Positions 21,726 to 34,289 of a stretch of DNA of 64,000 bases are shown in pieces. Under the pieces are notes generated by a model. That model saw only the letters and a list, made by a program, of their open reading frames with translations, did not search any database and was not told where the DNA came from. The stretch comes from Whalleya microplaca (taxonomy: Eukaryota > Ascomycota > Sordariomycetes > Xylariales > Xylariaceae): contig MU385717.1 of assembly GCA_022497155.1 (NCBI GenBank), forward strand, positions 806,001 through 870,000. Reading direction: 5' to 3'. Positions within the stretch are counted from its first letter, which is position 1. Every line of letters starts with the position of its first letter. The translations under genes were made by a program, and so were the position numbers.

Positions 21726-23011
21726 AAAGGGTCTGTTGGGTGAAGGGTTGAAATCAAACCCAAGCTTGTGTCCCTTCTGTTGTACCAATCAGCACAAATA
21801 TCCGATTTTGATGCAGTGTATAAAGTCTCATCCTCTGCCAAGTCTCTTGCCTGCTTGGTTCGAGGGTAATCTGTTGTTGGGACGAGGACCATTGCGGCTC
21901 AAACCATAAAATGACAAAGATGAATAAAGGTAGCAGTCGCACATACAGTCATAACTATGGTGTAATTGTACGTGTCTCGTTACAATGACTCAAAACCCTG
22001 TGACTTTGAAAGACTGGAGATTATTCACACAAGGACGCCGTCGAGCAACTCCTGTTTATAATGTTATTCGGTACCCAGGGAATAATTATAACGCATTCTC
22101 ATATTAAACGTTTATGTATATGTATTAAGAAGGGTTTCAATACATGGAAGCGTATCGGTGGAAGAGTCGAGTTTGGAGAGTCGTCTAATTGGATCCGGAT
22201 AGATGCGTAGATAGTGTCAAGATGGCAAGCTGTAAATAGGGGTTACTCATAGTTTTAGCATGCGGCTCTTGCCAATACGGACACTAAACTGCATTTTCAG
22301 GATGCTAGATCCTGCACACGTGGTTGCGACCAATCGTCGTGCAGATTTGACGAATCTGATTTACGATCTGTGACCCAGACTGCCAGGTATGCCAAATACC
22401 CTTGTCATTCTATGGGATTATTGCGTATGTACAGTGCAGATGTACAGGGAATCCATGTCCAGTCCAGCTGCTTCTTTCATCTACACACGTCCATGCACTC
22501 CTTTGTTTATTCCAACCTAGCGCCGAATGGTTTACAGTCAACCTCCAGGGTGCTGTATGGTATAGAGAATAATGATCGAGTACTTAATCTAGGCTGGTTG
22601 TACCATGCTGCAGACACATCAGATGGATACTCACTTGATAAGCAAACACAGTGGTAGGCTTTGTCCTTGACAAGGCAAATGAGTCTGCTGGGCAGGCAGG
22701 CAAGCAATCAGCAAGCATGCTACCTTTTTATCACTCGTGTATCTCATCTGAATATCTATCTAGCTATGATTCACGGAGATACATGGGTGTATTCTATAGG
22801 TTCTGACACAAACGTGCACCTTTATATTATACGTCAGTACTTGCGAATAGTCTCTTCTCAAGAAGATAAATACTCTCGACCCCAAACTGTAATCGTTCTC
22901 AACTTCTAAGATATATAATCCTCGCTCAACAACCTTCTACCTTCTTTTAGGTAGTACCCTTCATAGACGTCCACACAACCCTGCAACTCTCAACCACTGC
23001 CATATTTAACG
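21726..23011. other. Intergenic, no gene seen
   Basis: 3' region of the naphthol reductase gene and upstream region of the AAA+ gene. Only short, unsupported ORFs. Confidence 0.5.
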
Positions 23012-25374
23012 ATGCCATTGCAGAAGCTAGCAAAGAGGCTAGCAAAGGAGCCATCAAAGACGCCGGCAAAGGAGCCAGCGCAGGAGTCTCCGGGACCGCA
23101 GATACCTCTTGGTACGAGATGCGCGTTTAAGGCAGTAAGTAGCATCTAGAAACATCATTATCCCCATCTATCAAATCTGAGGAGGAAAAGTTTCTGTGAT
23201 TTGTATCTGAGAGCAAAGCTCCTGGAACAAGTCCTCATACTTGGAAGTTCACGAATATTTACAACGAGAAGATACTGACTGCAGATGCTGTAGTATCATG
23301 AGACCGTGAAAGACGGCAAACCCACCAAGGAGACTCTCTCGGATCCGTTTGCAAATCTCAAGATTTCCGACGACGACAGTGCCTATGCCCTGGTGATCCA
23401 TAAGAAACATAAGGAGAACGAGCCAATCAAGACTAAACTAAAAGTTAACTCTCCCGAAATCCTGAGGGCCTTCCGCGAGGTGATCGAATCTTATATTGAT
23501 ATTCCTTCGGACTTCAGTTCTCCGCTTGAACTGGAGAGCCCCTTCAAAATGCTAGTGCACTACTGGGATGACCTAGATGAGCACCGGAAGTCAGTAACCT
23601 CTGCAGTCACGCGGGAACACCTCGACCTCCTTTTCGAGTTCATGAAACATGAGGTTCAACCCGAGCGGGATAATGCTCTCACAATGATACAGGCTAGCAA
23701 AATCGCGTATGATAATGCGTGGGTAATATACCGCCCTGGTGATATTATGTACAAGGAAATGAATGAAGAACCATGGCTTTTGGTATGCAAGAAAATAGCC
23801 TACGAAGAGGACAAGTGAGTCTAATCCAGAGCCATTCATCATCCTTCCCATCTGAGAAGCAAGAAGTTTCTATGGTATATTCTGGAACGAGGATTCCCGA
23901 AACGGGATATACACTTCCTGGTTGTTGGTCGAATTGCCCAGAAAGAGAAAACGCTAACTGTGCATGATGCAGTGATGAGGGCCCTTACGTCGAGGTACAT
24001 TGCACTTACACGGATGATAACGGTGTAGAGATAGGCGAGGCTTTACACATCGTTGAAATGACTCAGAAGCGTCTTTTTCCTGCTGGAACTCCCGTCTCCA
24101 TCACCGACCTGGACATATATCCTCGCAGATTCGCCAAAGAGGGTGAGAGCCTCGAGCGCCGTCTACAGACACGAGGGGAGAAGTTTTTGTCGCTGAAGGA
24201 CATGTCTACCGTAACGTATGGAGGTCCAGCTGAATGGCTCAAGAAGCCTCCTTTCGAATTCTACGACCCAAATGCCTTCAAATTCCTCGGAGTATGGCTA
24301 CCATACTCCGAGACTGGCAGGGTTGTACTAGATCGGAAGACATTTGGCGAGGAGGAAATCATGGCCAAAACTCCGGTCACGAAAATGGATCCCGAGCCTC
24401 TGTACTGCCCTCCGTACACTCACGGATACTCACTCAGCCGGAAGAATTGGTGTCGATTCTTCGTGGACAAAATTGATGATATCAAGTGGAACCCTCAAGC
24501 TTGGGAATCTCTCATACTGCCTGACAAGGAGAAGGATTTGCTTCGCGCTCTCGTCTCGAAGCACCAATTTTCGGAGAATCCTCGCGACGCAATGCAGCAG
24601 AAGGGCAAAGGACTGGTTATTTTACTGCACGGAACGCCAGGCTCTGGAAAGACTTTAACCGCAGAGACAGCCGCTGAAGGTACCAAGAAGGCGCTCATCC
24701 CCACCTCGATTGGAGAGCTAAATAAGAATGGAGGGTAGGATTTGATTCTTCCATGAAATCTTTGCTGTTATTGACATTCATTCAGCCCCTTTTCCAATTC
24801 TCGCCCATTTGAGAAGGAGCTCAAGAAAGTCCTTCAATACGCAACGATATGGCAGGCGGTGATTCTCCTCGATGAAGCAGACGTTTTCCTAGAAGCTCGA
24901 CAGGAAGCCATGGGAACCGATCGCAATTCTTTGGTTGCCGGTTAGACTACCTAAGATGCTTCCAATACAAAGGATCTAATTGCTAATGCGTGATACATCA
25001 TAGTCTTCTTGAAGGAACTTGAATACTTCGGCGGAATCGTCTTTTTGACGACGAATCGCGTAGCCTCGTTTGACCCGGCGATGAAGTCCCGCATCCACCT
25101 CTCCCTTGGTTACACTCCACCCGAGCACGATGTCCGCCGCCAAATCTGGCTGCAGTACCTCGATGCCGTACCAGCTGATGACAGAGCGTTCGACGCTAAA
25201 AAGGTTGTCGACTCCCTAGTGACAGCTGATCTCAACGGAAGAGAGATTTCTAACGCAGTGAATACCGCAAGGACAATGGCTAGATTCGAGGGGGGACCGC
25301 TTCGGCTAGCCCATCTTAAGACCGTTCTGGAGGTACGCCGGGCGTTTGATGAGAGCCTGGAGAATGGGGGTTAG
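23012..25374 (+). CDS. AAA+ ATPase with N-terminal DUF7025-like domain (copy 1)
   Basis: Exons 23012-23134, 23294-23814, 23973-24734, 24786-24940 and 25004-25374, 643 aa. The N-terminus is a Lys/Ala/Pro-rich lead (LAKRLAKEPSKTPAKEPA). The region about 60-330 matches the DUF7025-type domain of fungal AAA proteins (ESPFKMLVHYWDDLDEH, AWVIYRPGDIMYKE). The AAA module has Walker A GTPGSGKT (about 435-442), Walker B ILLDEAD (about 494-500), sensor-1 FLTTNR, and an arginine-finger region (MKSRIHLSLGY). The C-terminal helical lid carries LNGREISNAVNTAR. The ATPase looks intact. The family's substrates are not established. A paralogue of the same architecture lies at 47619-49801 on the other strand. 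Both 5' introns are about 160 nt, longer than usual here. Confidence 0.85.
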
Positions 25375-26258
25375 CCTTAACGCAGACGCCAGATAGATTG
25401 CCCTTGAGAAATGCTTAATCGTCAAAAGAAGATTGGAGATCGTATGCTAGCGATGCTACTAATTTGGCCTCAATAGCATCTGCATAGCCTAGCTAGTATA
25501 ATAACACGTTGGTTTTTAACCTTCCCTCGTGCTATGAATTTTGGGTAGCTACTCACCAAAGCCAGAATTTAATACTAACTAGTGCCTATGTTAGTTCTTC
25601 ACTATTTGTGACTTTGGTCTACCTTTGAAGCATTGACCCGCTTAATATGAGGTATTAACACCTTCACTTATTCGAGTAACTTAAATGACAGTACACCTGA
25701 AACGAGAATGCGATTCTTACTGATGAGGTGACTGAAGGTGAAGTGTATTGTGTGGATTTGCTCTTGTTTGTAGTCAGGCAAAGGAGCAGGGAGTGGACGC
25801 TGCGAGTATCTTCTAAGAGATAGTATGCTGTCTAGTCTTGACTGGTTCTGCTTTCATAATCCACCATACTCTGTATCAGAGAATATCGATAAAATCCATT
25901 TAATTTCATATCAAATACTTTTTCGTACCATTCTATGAGACTAACGAGATAATTACGAGGTAACAGGGAGAGGAAGCAGTCATGTACCGTTACCACCTCA
26001 CAAACAAAATATCATAATAGTAAAAGCTGTAACTGATATAGTTTGAGAGCTAGATAGTGACGTATGAAGCTTAACTCGGTGGGATTGGCCGTGGATAGAT
26101 GGTTATTTCGAGGCATATGGAGTCGTCTTGCACATAGGCACTGGCGTACATGTAAATAAACACGGATAAGGGGTATTTATAAAGTTATCTGTGGGGCACT
26201 TGGACGTTTTAATATGATAGTCAACGTATATTGTTGATTGAATAGACGACTACAGCTG
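25375..26258. other. Intergenic, no gene seen
   Basis: AT-rich sequence between the end of the AAA+ gene and the end of the broken DUF1308-like gene. No coding or repeat signal recognised. Confidence 0.5.
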
Positions 26259-27076
26259 TTAGATTATTGTAACATCGCTCTGATGGCCATAAAGTTCCTG
26301 TATTCCACAGGTGCAAGTTACGCTGCAGTCACCAATGTGCTTGCGCACACGTTTTTGAATAGTGCTGTCCTTAGGGATGCCTAGCAATGGTCTTGACGTA
26401 GGAAATGCCCAGATTGATGGCCAAGGAAGGCCTCCTAGGTCTGGGAGCTTTTCAAGATCTTTTTCAAGCTGTTTGATGGCCACTGCATTGGAGGTCAAAG
26501 TGGTACGCCCACTGGCCCATCCATAAGAGAAAACAGATCTTCCGGGATTCAATACGGGTTCCAGCGTCTTTTTGACTGCATCCGTGAAGCGTTCTTGACA
26601 GCCGTCCTCATTCATGTCAACAATATGGATTGGTAGTTGTAGACAGGCTGGAACTTCATGTTTGGAAAGCCTTCGTAATTCTTCGATACGTTGCTGTTGA
26701 GATTTCGGAGGGTCAGCTTGGAGCAGCAAATAAGCCCGAGCCTTCTCAGACTCCGTCGCTAACGTATCAACAATATGCATAAAAGTATCAGCTGCTTCCT
26801 GGGTACAGACGAGTTCATGATCCCCTATGACGGGGTATAACAAAGAAAGCATCGACTCCTTGCTTTCTAGATCAGCATGATCATTATGAGAATGACTGAA
26901 CCAGGGCTGTTTGACGACTGTTGTATGAGAAAAGTCAGACGCAAGTGCAACTAGGAGCGACGTGTCAATATTGAGAATATTGGAGAAGTTTGCCTTCGGA
27001 TTTGGGGCCATTGTGTGTAGCAAGCTATCTGAAAGAGGCGGAGCTGGTGACAACGCATCACCACAAAGTAATTTGA
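26259..27076 (-). pseudogene. 3' part of DUF1308/C7orf25-like gene, split by nested retrotransposons
   Basis: This minus-strand frame encodes the C-terminal half of a DUF1308 (C7orf25/UPF0415-like) protein: LLCGDALSPAPPLSDSL, FSNILNIDTSLLVALASDFSH and HELVCTQEAADTFMHIVDTL are typical. It ends normally at 26259. Its 5' end stops abruptly at 27076, where a solo LTR begins. The N-terminal half lies 8.6 kb away at 35705-36457. Counting one copy of the TTTGA duplication, the two parts together are 1566 nt, a multiple of three, and the frame runs through without a stop. The half has no start of its own; an ATG at 27161 lies inside the LTR. No decay other than the insertion is seen, which suggests a recent disruption. 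Confidence 0.85.
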
Positions 27077-27268
27077 TGTTACAACCACCCATTCCTGAAT
27101 ATCCCCGCAACCAGCTACCACGTGATTTATGGTTGCTAAGAGGAAAAGGCTTGGCAACCAAGTGATTGCCAAGAGATAATGGCTTGGCAACCAGGTGGTT
27201 GCCAAGGCCCTAGTGGCTTGGCAATCCAGTCCCAGTTATTAGGAAGCTATTCAGATATAAAAGGACTG
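27072..27268. mobile_element. Left part of a solo LTR, with its 5-bp TSD
   Basis: The TSD TTTGA is at 27072-27076. The LTR starts TGTTACAACC at 27077 and is interrupted after GACTG at 27268 by the Copia element; it continues at 35590-35704. It holds a TATAAAAG promoter-like element (27257-27264) and three copies of a near-palindrome of CTTGGCAACC and GGTTGCCAAG arms (27150-27230). Base composition is normal, with no AT decay. Confidence 0.85.
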
Positions 27269-27462
27269 TATTACGATAATAGGGATATTAAAGATCTCTT
27301 TTAAGCCTATGGATCTCGGAGTAATATTACTCCGAGATCTATAGGCTTAAAAAGAGATTTTCTATAACTAGAAGATTTTTTGGATTTTAGATTTTTATAT
27401 AATTTTACGAGAGTAATTATAGCAGCATTTAAATAATCTTTATATATACTATAACTGTAATA
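27269..27462 (+). repeat. 5' LTR of the Copia element
   Basis: 194 bp, starting TATTACGATAAT and ending AACTGTAATA; the canonical TG...CA ends have become TA...TA. It aligns end to end with 35391-35584. All differences I see (about twenty) are C/T or G/A transitions. Confidence 0.92.
27299..27352. repeat. 54-nt palindrome inside the LTR
   Basis: Two 27-nt arms with no loop, centred on GTAATATTAC, with one mismatched pair in this copy. Outside them the arms AGATCTCTTTT and AAAAAGAGAT extend the fold-back after a small bulge. The 3' LTR has the same structure at 35421-35474, with two mismatched pairs. Confidence 0.88.
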
Positions 27463-27475
27463 GTTATAAGCCCGG
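27463..27475 (+). promoter_or_regulatory. Primer-binding site, half-tRNA type
   Basis: GTTATAAGCCCGG directly follows the LTR. Apart from one G-to-A change it is complementary to the anticodon stem-loop of initiator tRNA-Met (GGGCTCATAAC), the internal primer used by many Copia elements. The single mismatch is at a TG/TA site, as RIP would produce. Confidence 0.65.
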
Positions 27476-30400
27476 TTAACGCTTAAAGCCGGTGCTTTTT
27501 AGTGATTATTTATTAGAATTAAATTATTTTATTTTTTATATTTTCTTTTTTTTTATAATAGTTTTTCGAATTATAAACGAGCTTAATATTATATTTTTAA
27601 TAACCGATTTAATCTTTATTATTACGTTTTTTAAGGATAATTATAGCTGGCTTAAGTGGTATGTTTAATTAAAAGTTAATTATAAGATCCGTAAAATATA
27701 GTATTTAGTTAATTTAAACGTTTCCGATTGTAACGAATCTTACGCTCTCCTTCTAGTAGTACTTACGCTTAAGGAAGTTAGGGTTATAAAAATTATAAAA
27801 ATCTTCCGACCTTATAACAAAAGTCTGTAAAAATAGCAGGCTTTATTAGAATTAGGCCGTTTATAGGCCCTAAAAAAGCCTTTCGAGCCTACCGATAAAA
27901 AGGTAATAGAGAGTTTTAAAAATTAAGCAAAAGTTTATAGCGTTACCGCTATTAATTGGAATAATAATTATAGGCGTTATAACATAATTTAGAATTAGGT
28001 ATTTAAAATAGTCGACTCTGATTTAAAAGTTTTAACGATAATTATAAGCTTTTAGAAAGAAGTAATTACGGTCTAAGATATTGTTAAAACTTTAAAGAGT
28101 TTTTTAGCACTTTCGATAGCGAATACTCGAATTATAATATTGGAAACCTATCGATAAATATTAGTTAGGGTTAAGGAGAGCTCGGTTAAGCTTAATAAAT
28201 AATACGCGAAATAGTATCGAGCTTTTATAAACGTTTAAGCTTACGAATTTCTTAAAGTTAATAGAGTATTAGCGGTTAAAAATTTCCTTAATATAGTGGG
28301 AGCTCGTTTAGCTTCTGACTAGGTAATAAGAAAGTTTGGTAATATTATTAGGAACGATTATTTAAGGAATCGATTAATTACACTAGTTTAATACGGAGAT
28401 TAGTTTGGAGCTTTATTATATAAAAACCAGCTAAAAGCTCGAAATAAAGCTCCAGGCTTTTTTATTATGTTCGGAAGATAGCCTAGTGGTTTAAACCCTA
28501 GATAAGGATTTATTGATAGTGGATTTTTAAGCAAGCTTAATAGTAATTTCGGAGCTTGGAATAAGTAACTATACCTTTATTTACCAGCTAAAGAGCGTCC
28601 ATACTGCTGGATACCTAAATTATATGTAATTTTATAATACGCTATTACTGGGAAAAGCGATAAAACTATTGATATCCTGAAGAAGTCTTATATAGCCGAG
28701 ATTAAGGAGTGTTTTAAGCTTTTTAAATAGAAAAACCTGGCGGATAGGATTTATTTTTAAGGATGGCAAGTAAGATAAGGCTTACGAAATAAGGGTGATC
28801 GAAAGGGTTAAAAGCCTAAAGAAGGATCTTAAGATCTGACAGTTTTTGACTGTTTTATAAAAACGGTAATCGATTTTATTAAGGATTTTAAGCTTAGAGG
28901 ATTACCGGGCTTTTATATTACGATAGGATTTGAGAAATATTTATTTTCGGAATGTACTATTGTTAATAATTATGGAGCTTTTTATTTAGTTAATAACGCG
29001 GTATTAATGGTCCTAAGGAACTTCCGTTCTGCTTAAGATGGTAAAATAGTGGAAGCAGGTATTTCGAGCTTCTTTATTATTAAATGAGGCAAAAGGATTT
29101 TCCTTAAAATCTTTTAAGTTAAGGGAGGAAAAGAGTTTTAAGATTTTGAGCTTATTAATGTGGTGCTTGTTAAAAGATTTTATATAAATATTATTTCGGA
29201 AGCTTACTTAAAGGATATAGGGATTTAGTATTGCGGATTCGATTATTTATTATAATACGGTATTATAAATTATAACGTTATATTTAAAAAGCTTTTTCGA
29301 AAGTATAATTTAGTTTTTATTAAATATAATAAGCTTTTCTTATATTATAATAAGCCTGTAGTAATTAGTGCTACTTTATTTAAAGAGATTAGATAGAGCG
29401 TAATAGGAGTATTAGCTCTCTTTATAATAAAGAGAAACAAGTTGTGAAAACCTTTTAGGGATCTCGCGTGCCCGAGAAAGGATTTTAAAGCTTTATAGCA
29501 TATTTGGTTAAGTTATTTAAAACTAATAGCGCTAAAAGTTTTAGTAATAAGTATACGGAATATAAGAATTAACAGTATAAAATAAGTAAAATATTTTTAT
29601 TACGTTATAATTTACGTTCGTTAGGTAATATTACGACGTCGATTAAAACATTTTTTACCCCGTCTTTTTTAGAAAATCTTATAGGATTTTTTCGACTTTA
29701 AAAAAGGGCACGAAAAATCGGAATAGGCACTTATAATAAAAGATGAATATAGCGGAGTAATTTTTGCTGTCTTGCTAAAAAGCAAGGTTTAATTATATGT
29801 TTTCGGGACTTTACGGCAATTCGAAATTAAGATTTGTAAGTAATATAGGGTACCGATTTATAAAATCTGTAGCGATAACGAGAAAGCTGTAATTAGATTT
29901 AAGGGATATATTATTTATTAATTTTAGGCTTAAAAGGAAGGGATAAATTTTAAGCTTCCTTTATTATATATTAAAGAGCCTATAAGAGGTAGCGAGCGAA
30001 CTGGTTAAAAGATTATCGATAAATTAATTAAAATAAAAATAAAAGTTAGGCTTCTTTAAAAGTTTTAGTTAGAAAGCGTATAAGTTGTAGCCTACCTATA
30101 TAATATTTTACTATTTTAAAATAAAGCTTTATGTACCCCTTATAAGGTGTTCGATTTGTAATTTAAGCAGTATTTTAGGTAGTATAACCTAACGATCGTA
30201 TAAGCGTTAATAAGCGATTTATGGCCTAGTTGGGATAATATATACGTTTATAGCTATCGAGCTTACCCGCTTAAAACGGAGTGTACGGCCGGAAAGAATA
30301 AAAAATTATTTAAAATCGAACCTAAAAGACATATTGAATATTTAATTAGTTATAAAGTTTTTAATATATACCGTATTTAAATCCTAAGCTTAAATTAAGT

Positions 30401-31532
30401 AATTATTATAAGGAACGTTTGGTTCGATGAAAATTTATATTACATACTAAAGTAAAAAAAGTAAAAGTTTTTAATACCTTAAGCTCTTACTAATAAACTA
30501 ATGGAGATGGAGAATGTTAGATAGCTATTATAGATTATAAAAGTATTAGATATATAGGAAAATTTTAAGCTCCCGGGAATAAAGTCGGGATCTAATTAAA
30601 TTAATTAAATAAAAAACGAGCTTGTTATAAAACCCGAGATTTTAAAAGAAATATAAGGTTAAAAGTTAGGGGTAAACGCGCCTAAAAAGATTGTTAGTAG
30701 TTTAATTACTGTTAAGCTATTAGAAAACGATTTTATTAAAAATTAGCTGCATAAATTTTTAACTTTTTGTAAAACTTTAAAGTCTAGTTTTAAGTAAGTT
30801 TTATAGTTAGGCTTTAGCTAGGGAATAAGTATCGAAATAAGTATAAAAGATTATAGTAATGCCGAATTGATAATTGTTGTTCAACTACTAATAAGTAATA
30901 AGGATTTTTAGTTTTTAAAAAAAGTGTATTTTATTAAGGAGCTCGGTATTAAAAACTCGCGTAATTGTTAAAGATTAAGCGAATAACCGAAAGACAATAT
31001 AGATCGCCGGCACGAAATTTAATAGTAAGCCGGTAATTACTTAATGCTAAAAAAACGAAATCGAAAGATTTATTTATTTGCTATAAGGGAAAGTAGGCGG
31101 ATAAGGGGTAAAAATCCCAAAAATCCTAATTAAAGTACTGGAGATAGAGAGTAAAGATTTATAGCTTTTATTATACTGTTTTATAAAAATAACGAGATCG
31201 TTTTATTTAATAAACTAAATTAGTTAGATTTCTTAAATATTTATATATCTGATTAATTATAGGCTATTTAGGAAGGAAATCGGCAGTATAAAATATTATA
31301 TATAGTAATTGTAGTAATAATATATTAAAATAGGGCGGATCGCTTAAGAGTTGTATTAAATAAGTTACGCGTATACCGAAATAATTTTTTTAAAGCTCCC
31401 CCGAAAACCTAAAGGGATTTTAATATTTATCTTTTAAGAGATCGTTTTAAAGAAAACGCTAAAAAAGAGATTAAAAATCTTTTGCGTTTGGGAGCTTAGA
31501 AGGTTATTAATCGAAAGCGTGCTAAATACTGC

Positions 31533-32104
31533 CTATTACCTTTAAAATGGGTATTTATTTATAAATTTAATAAAGATGGATATTTGGAGCTTTATAAAGC
31601 TAAAATAGTAGTACGCGAGAATCTTTAAAAAAAGGGAATAATTTAAAATATATACATTACTACACTCGTAATAAAATCTTTTAGGCTAATAATAGCGCTC
31701 GTTATAAAATTCGATTTTAAGGTTTTTTAATATAACGTTAAAAGTGTGTTTTTAAATGTTTTACGTAATAAATTAAAGCTTATGGTATATAAGATTGTGA
31801 GACCAATGGATGTAATGAAGCTTGTTCTATTGATTGATGATGAGTCCCGAAGGGACTTATATGTGTAGTATGTGTAGCTATAGCTAAGGCCTAACAGGTA
31901 TATAAGCTTTTTAACGGCTTTAAAATTAGTGGGAAATGCGTTAAAATTTTACGAGTTTTATATAGTTTAAAAAAATTACTTTTATTATAGTATAACAAAT
32001 TTGCTACTATTTTTGAGATATTAAGTTTTATTGTTTCTTTTAAAGAGTTTTACTTTTTTTATATAAAAGGGAGAAAGATTTTTGTAATTTTTTATATAGA
32101 CGAT
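31533..32104 (+). pseudogene. Copia reverse-transcriptase remnant
   Basis: At 31533-31628 the frame reads LLPLKWVFIYKFNKDGYLEL and then YKAKIVVRENL, the Copia RT start (KWVFxYKxDxDGxLxxYKARLVVRG). At 32093-32104 it reads YIDD, the catalytic motif. Between them lie a foreign insertion (31784-31906) and RIP-type stops; LRVLYSLKK (about 31950) corresponds to the family's ALYGLKQ block. Non-functional. Confidence 0.85.
31784..31906. mobile_element. Small insertion (about 101 bp) with TG...CA inverted ends inside RT
   Basis: The 10-bp sequence GGTATATAAG occurs at 31784-31793 and again at 31897-31906, bracketing sequence with normal GC. The insert runs TGTGAGACC...GGCCTAACA (31796-31896); its ends are inverted repeats matching at 7 of 9 positions. 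A GTCCC-GAA-GGGAC hairpin lies at 31844-31856. The long duplication suggests a MULE-type MITE; the TG...CA ends would also fit a tiny solo LTR. It interrupts the RT frame and lacks the AT decay around it, so it arrived after RIP or escaped it. Confidence 0.6.
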
Positions 32105-32719
32105 TTTTTATTACTATTTAAGCGTCGGTATTAAGTAAAAGCTATTAAATTAATTACGGCTATAAAGGAAATATATGAGATTAAAAAGTAAGAAGAGATT
32201 TTTTGGTATTTAGGGATTAGGGTATTAAAAGATCGATAGCGAAAGTCGATTATTTTATTTTATGATTTTTATATCGATAAGATTGCCTTATGTTTTAATC
32301 TAATTAATAATAGTTGGTTTTTAGTGATCCTTTTATTATACGCCGAATTTTTTAAGCATAAAAGGTAAGTTTTAAAAAGACAAATTAAGGAATACTAAAA
32401 GCGTGTAAAATCGATTTTATATATTGCGATTATAATATGTCTTAATATAGCTTATATAGTAGTATAATTCTCCCATTTTTTTATTAACCCAAGCTCGAAA
32501 TATATGGCAGTAGTAAATTAAGTAATTCGTTATTTATACGTTACGCGCTTTTTAAATATTAGGTATAAAGGTAAAAGCTTTAAAAAGTAAGCTTTAATTA
32601 TTATAAGTAACGCTTTTTTTATAGATAATACGGAATCTCGAAGATTTTTTTATAGGTATATTATATCTTTTTTTGGGGGTGCTATTATATAGAAGGCTAT
32701 TAGGTAGAGCATTATATTT

Positions 32720-32780
32720 ACCTTAATAACTAAAACTGAAGTTATAGCTTTTAAGCATATAGCTAAAGAGAGTATAACTT
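32720..32780 (+). pseudogene. Copia RNase H remnant
   Basis: The frame reads ITKTEVIAFKHIAKESITLKR, matching the Copia RNase H block STxAEYxALSxAAKEAxWLRR. Flanking sequence is stop-ridden and AT-rich. Confidence 0.7.
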
Positions 32781-33484
32781 TAAAGCGGTTATTTTAAGAT
32801 ATTACTTTAGATTTTGGAGAGTTATAGAGGATTTTTTATAATAATTAATAGGCGATTAGGCTCGTTACTAAAAAAGGACTTAGGATTAATATTAAGCTTT
32901 ATTATGTCGATATTTAGAATATGTAGTTTTGTTAAAAATATATTAAAGGGAGCTTCGAAATAACTTATTTAGCTATAGATTAAATGCTAATAAACGGATT
33001 TATTAAAAGGCTTTCCAGATAAGCATTCGAATATTTTAAAGCTTTATTAAATTTTTAAAATAGTAGAGTTATAATTATAAATTGTTAGGGAACGAAAAAA
33101 GCGAGTTTAACTTAAGCTTATATATTTAATAATTTTATAAGTTTTTATAAAAAGAATAAAGTAATAAAAAATTATTTTAATAACGAGTAATAAGTTTGTA
33201 TTTTAATTTAAGACTAATAAAATACCGAGTGTAAGTTTGTTCTTTAATAACTGGGCTTATAAGCTTTATTAATAAAAGATATAAAAGCAAAAGATCTTTA
33301 TTAATTAGGTAGAGCCTAATATATAATAAAACCCGGAAAAATAACCTAATTTAGGCTTAAGAGATTTGCGAGCTTTTTTAGGAGTTTTATAACGCGAATT
33401 AAACGATTTTCCTCTAATTAAGGAGCCGAGAAAATAAAGCCGGACGAGCTGGCAGTAGCTAAGGCAGAGATTACGTTTATAAAG

Positions 33485-33577
33485 CGAGTTTCCGAAAGAA
33501 CCGATAAGTTAGGAATTATAGAAGCGACAGAAGGGCGAGCTACCGAAAGAACCGATAAGTTAGGAACTATAGGAGCG
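33485..33577. repeat. 51-bp direct duplication in the Copia 3' region
   Basis: CCGAAAGAACCGATAAGTTA occurs at 33491 and again at 33542, with similar flanks, giving two copies of a unit of about 51 bp. Both copies are less AT-rich than the surroundings. Confidence 0.75.
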
Positions 33578-34289
33578 GAAAGGTTTATAATAGGCTAAAA
33601 AACGGAAATCGAGAAAACTTTTAGGCTAATAGCGAGGAGTTTTTTATTAACGTTAGTAAAAATAAAACCGTTATTATAAGTATGTATAATAAGCTCGCTA
33701 AGATTTTTATTAAAAGTCCGGTAACGTTATAAAAGATAAAAAAATTAGTATATTATTAGTTTTAAAATTGTTAGGGGAACTTACGGTAAAGTCGGTAGTA
33801 TTATATAAATAAACGTAGCGGCGAGCGGTATAAAAAAGCTAGGAAGGGTTATAAAAATTTATATTAGTTTATTAAGTTTTTTAAAAAGGAGTTAAAAAAT
33901 TTTATTTTAGGCGGTAAAAATAACCCGAGCTATATTTATAATAGCGGGAGCCCCGAGATATTTTTAAGTATTTATAAAGTGCGACTTTATTAAATTTTAA
34001 AATATAAATATAATAAATATAAAAATCGGCGCGAAAAATAGGAATAGCGTTAAAGCGCGGGATGCTTTTTTTCTTGCGGGTAAAAGTATCGGTAAAGCTT
34101 GGAATTATAGCGTTATAAGTACCGGAGGGGATTATCGGAAGCGGTATAAAAGTTACTATAAGATTATTAGTGCCGGAGCTTTTTTTGGGAATAGTTAGAG
34201 CCTGGAAAAAAGTATCGCCTTTATTACTTAACGAGCTCGGAAGTTTGGTAGAGCCGGGCTTTTAGTAGATAGAAAAAAAAAATAAAAGG

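Noticed and set aside
20000..25400. A melanin biosynthetic cluster around the naphthol reductase
   Set aside because: No polyketide synthase, scytalone dehydratase, laccase or Zn-cluster regulator is present in the window; neighbours are unrelated.
27077..27268. Reading the CTTGGCAACC-rich segment as a hAT-type MITE
   Set aside because: With the segment at 35590-35704 it forms one TG...CA sequence with a 5-bp TSD and a TATA box, which fits an LTR better than a hAT element with 8-bp TSD.
31836..31860. Hammerhead-ribozyme-like TGATGAG plus GTCCC-GAA-GGGAC stem in the small insert
   Set aside because: The conserved GAAAC after stem II is missing (TTATA follows), and no partner stem I/III could be drawn. 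Kept only as a hairpin in the insert.
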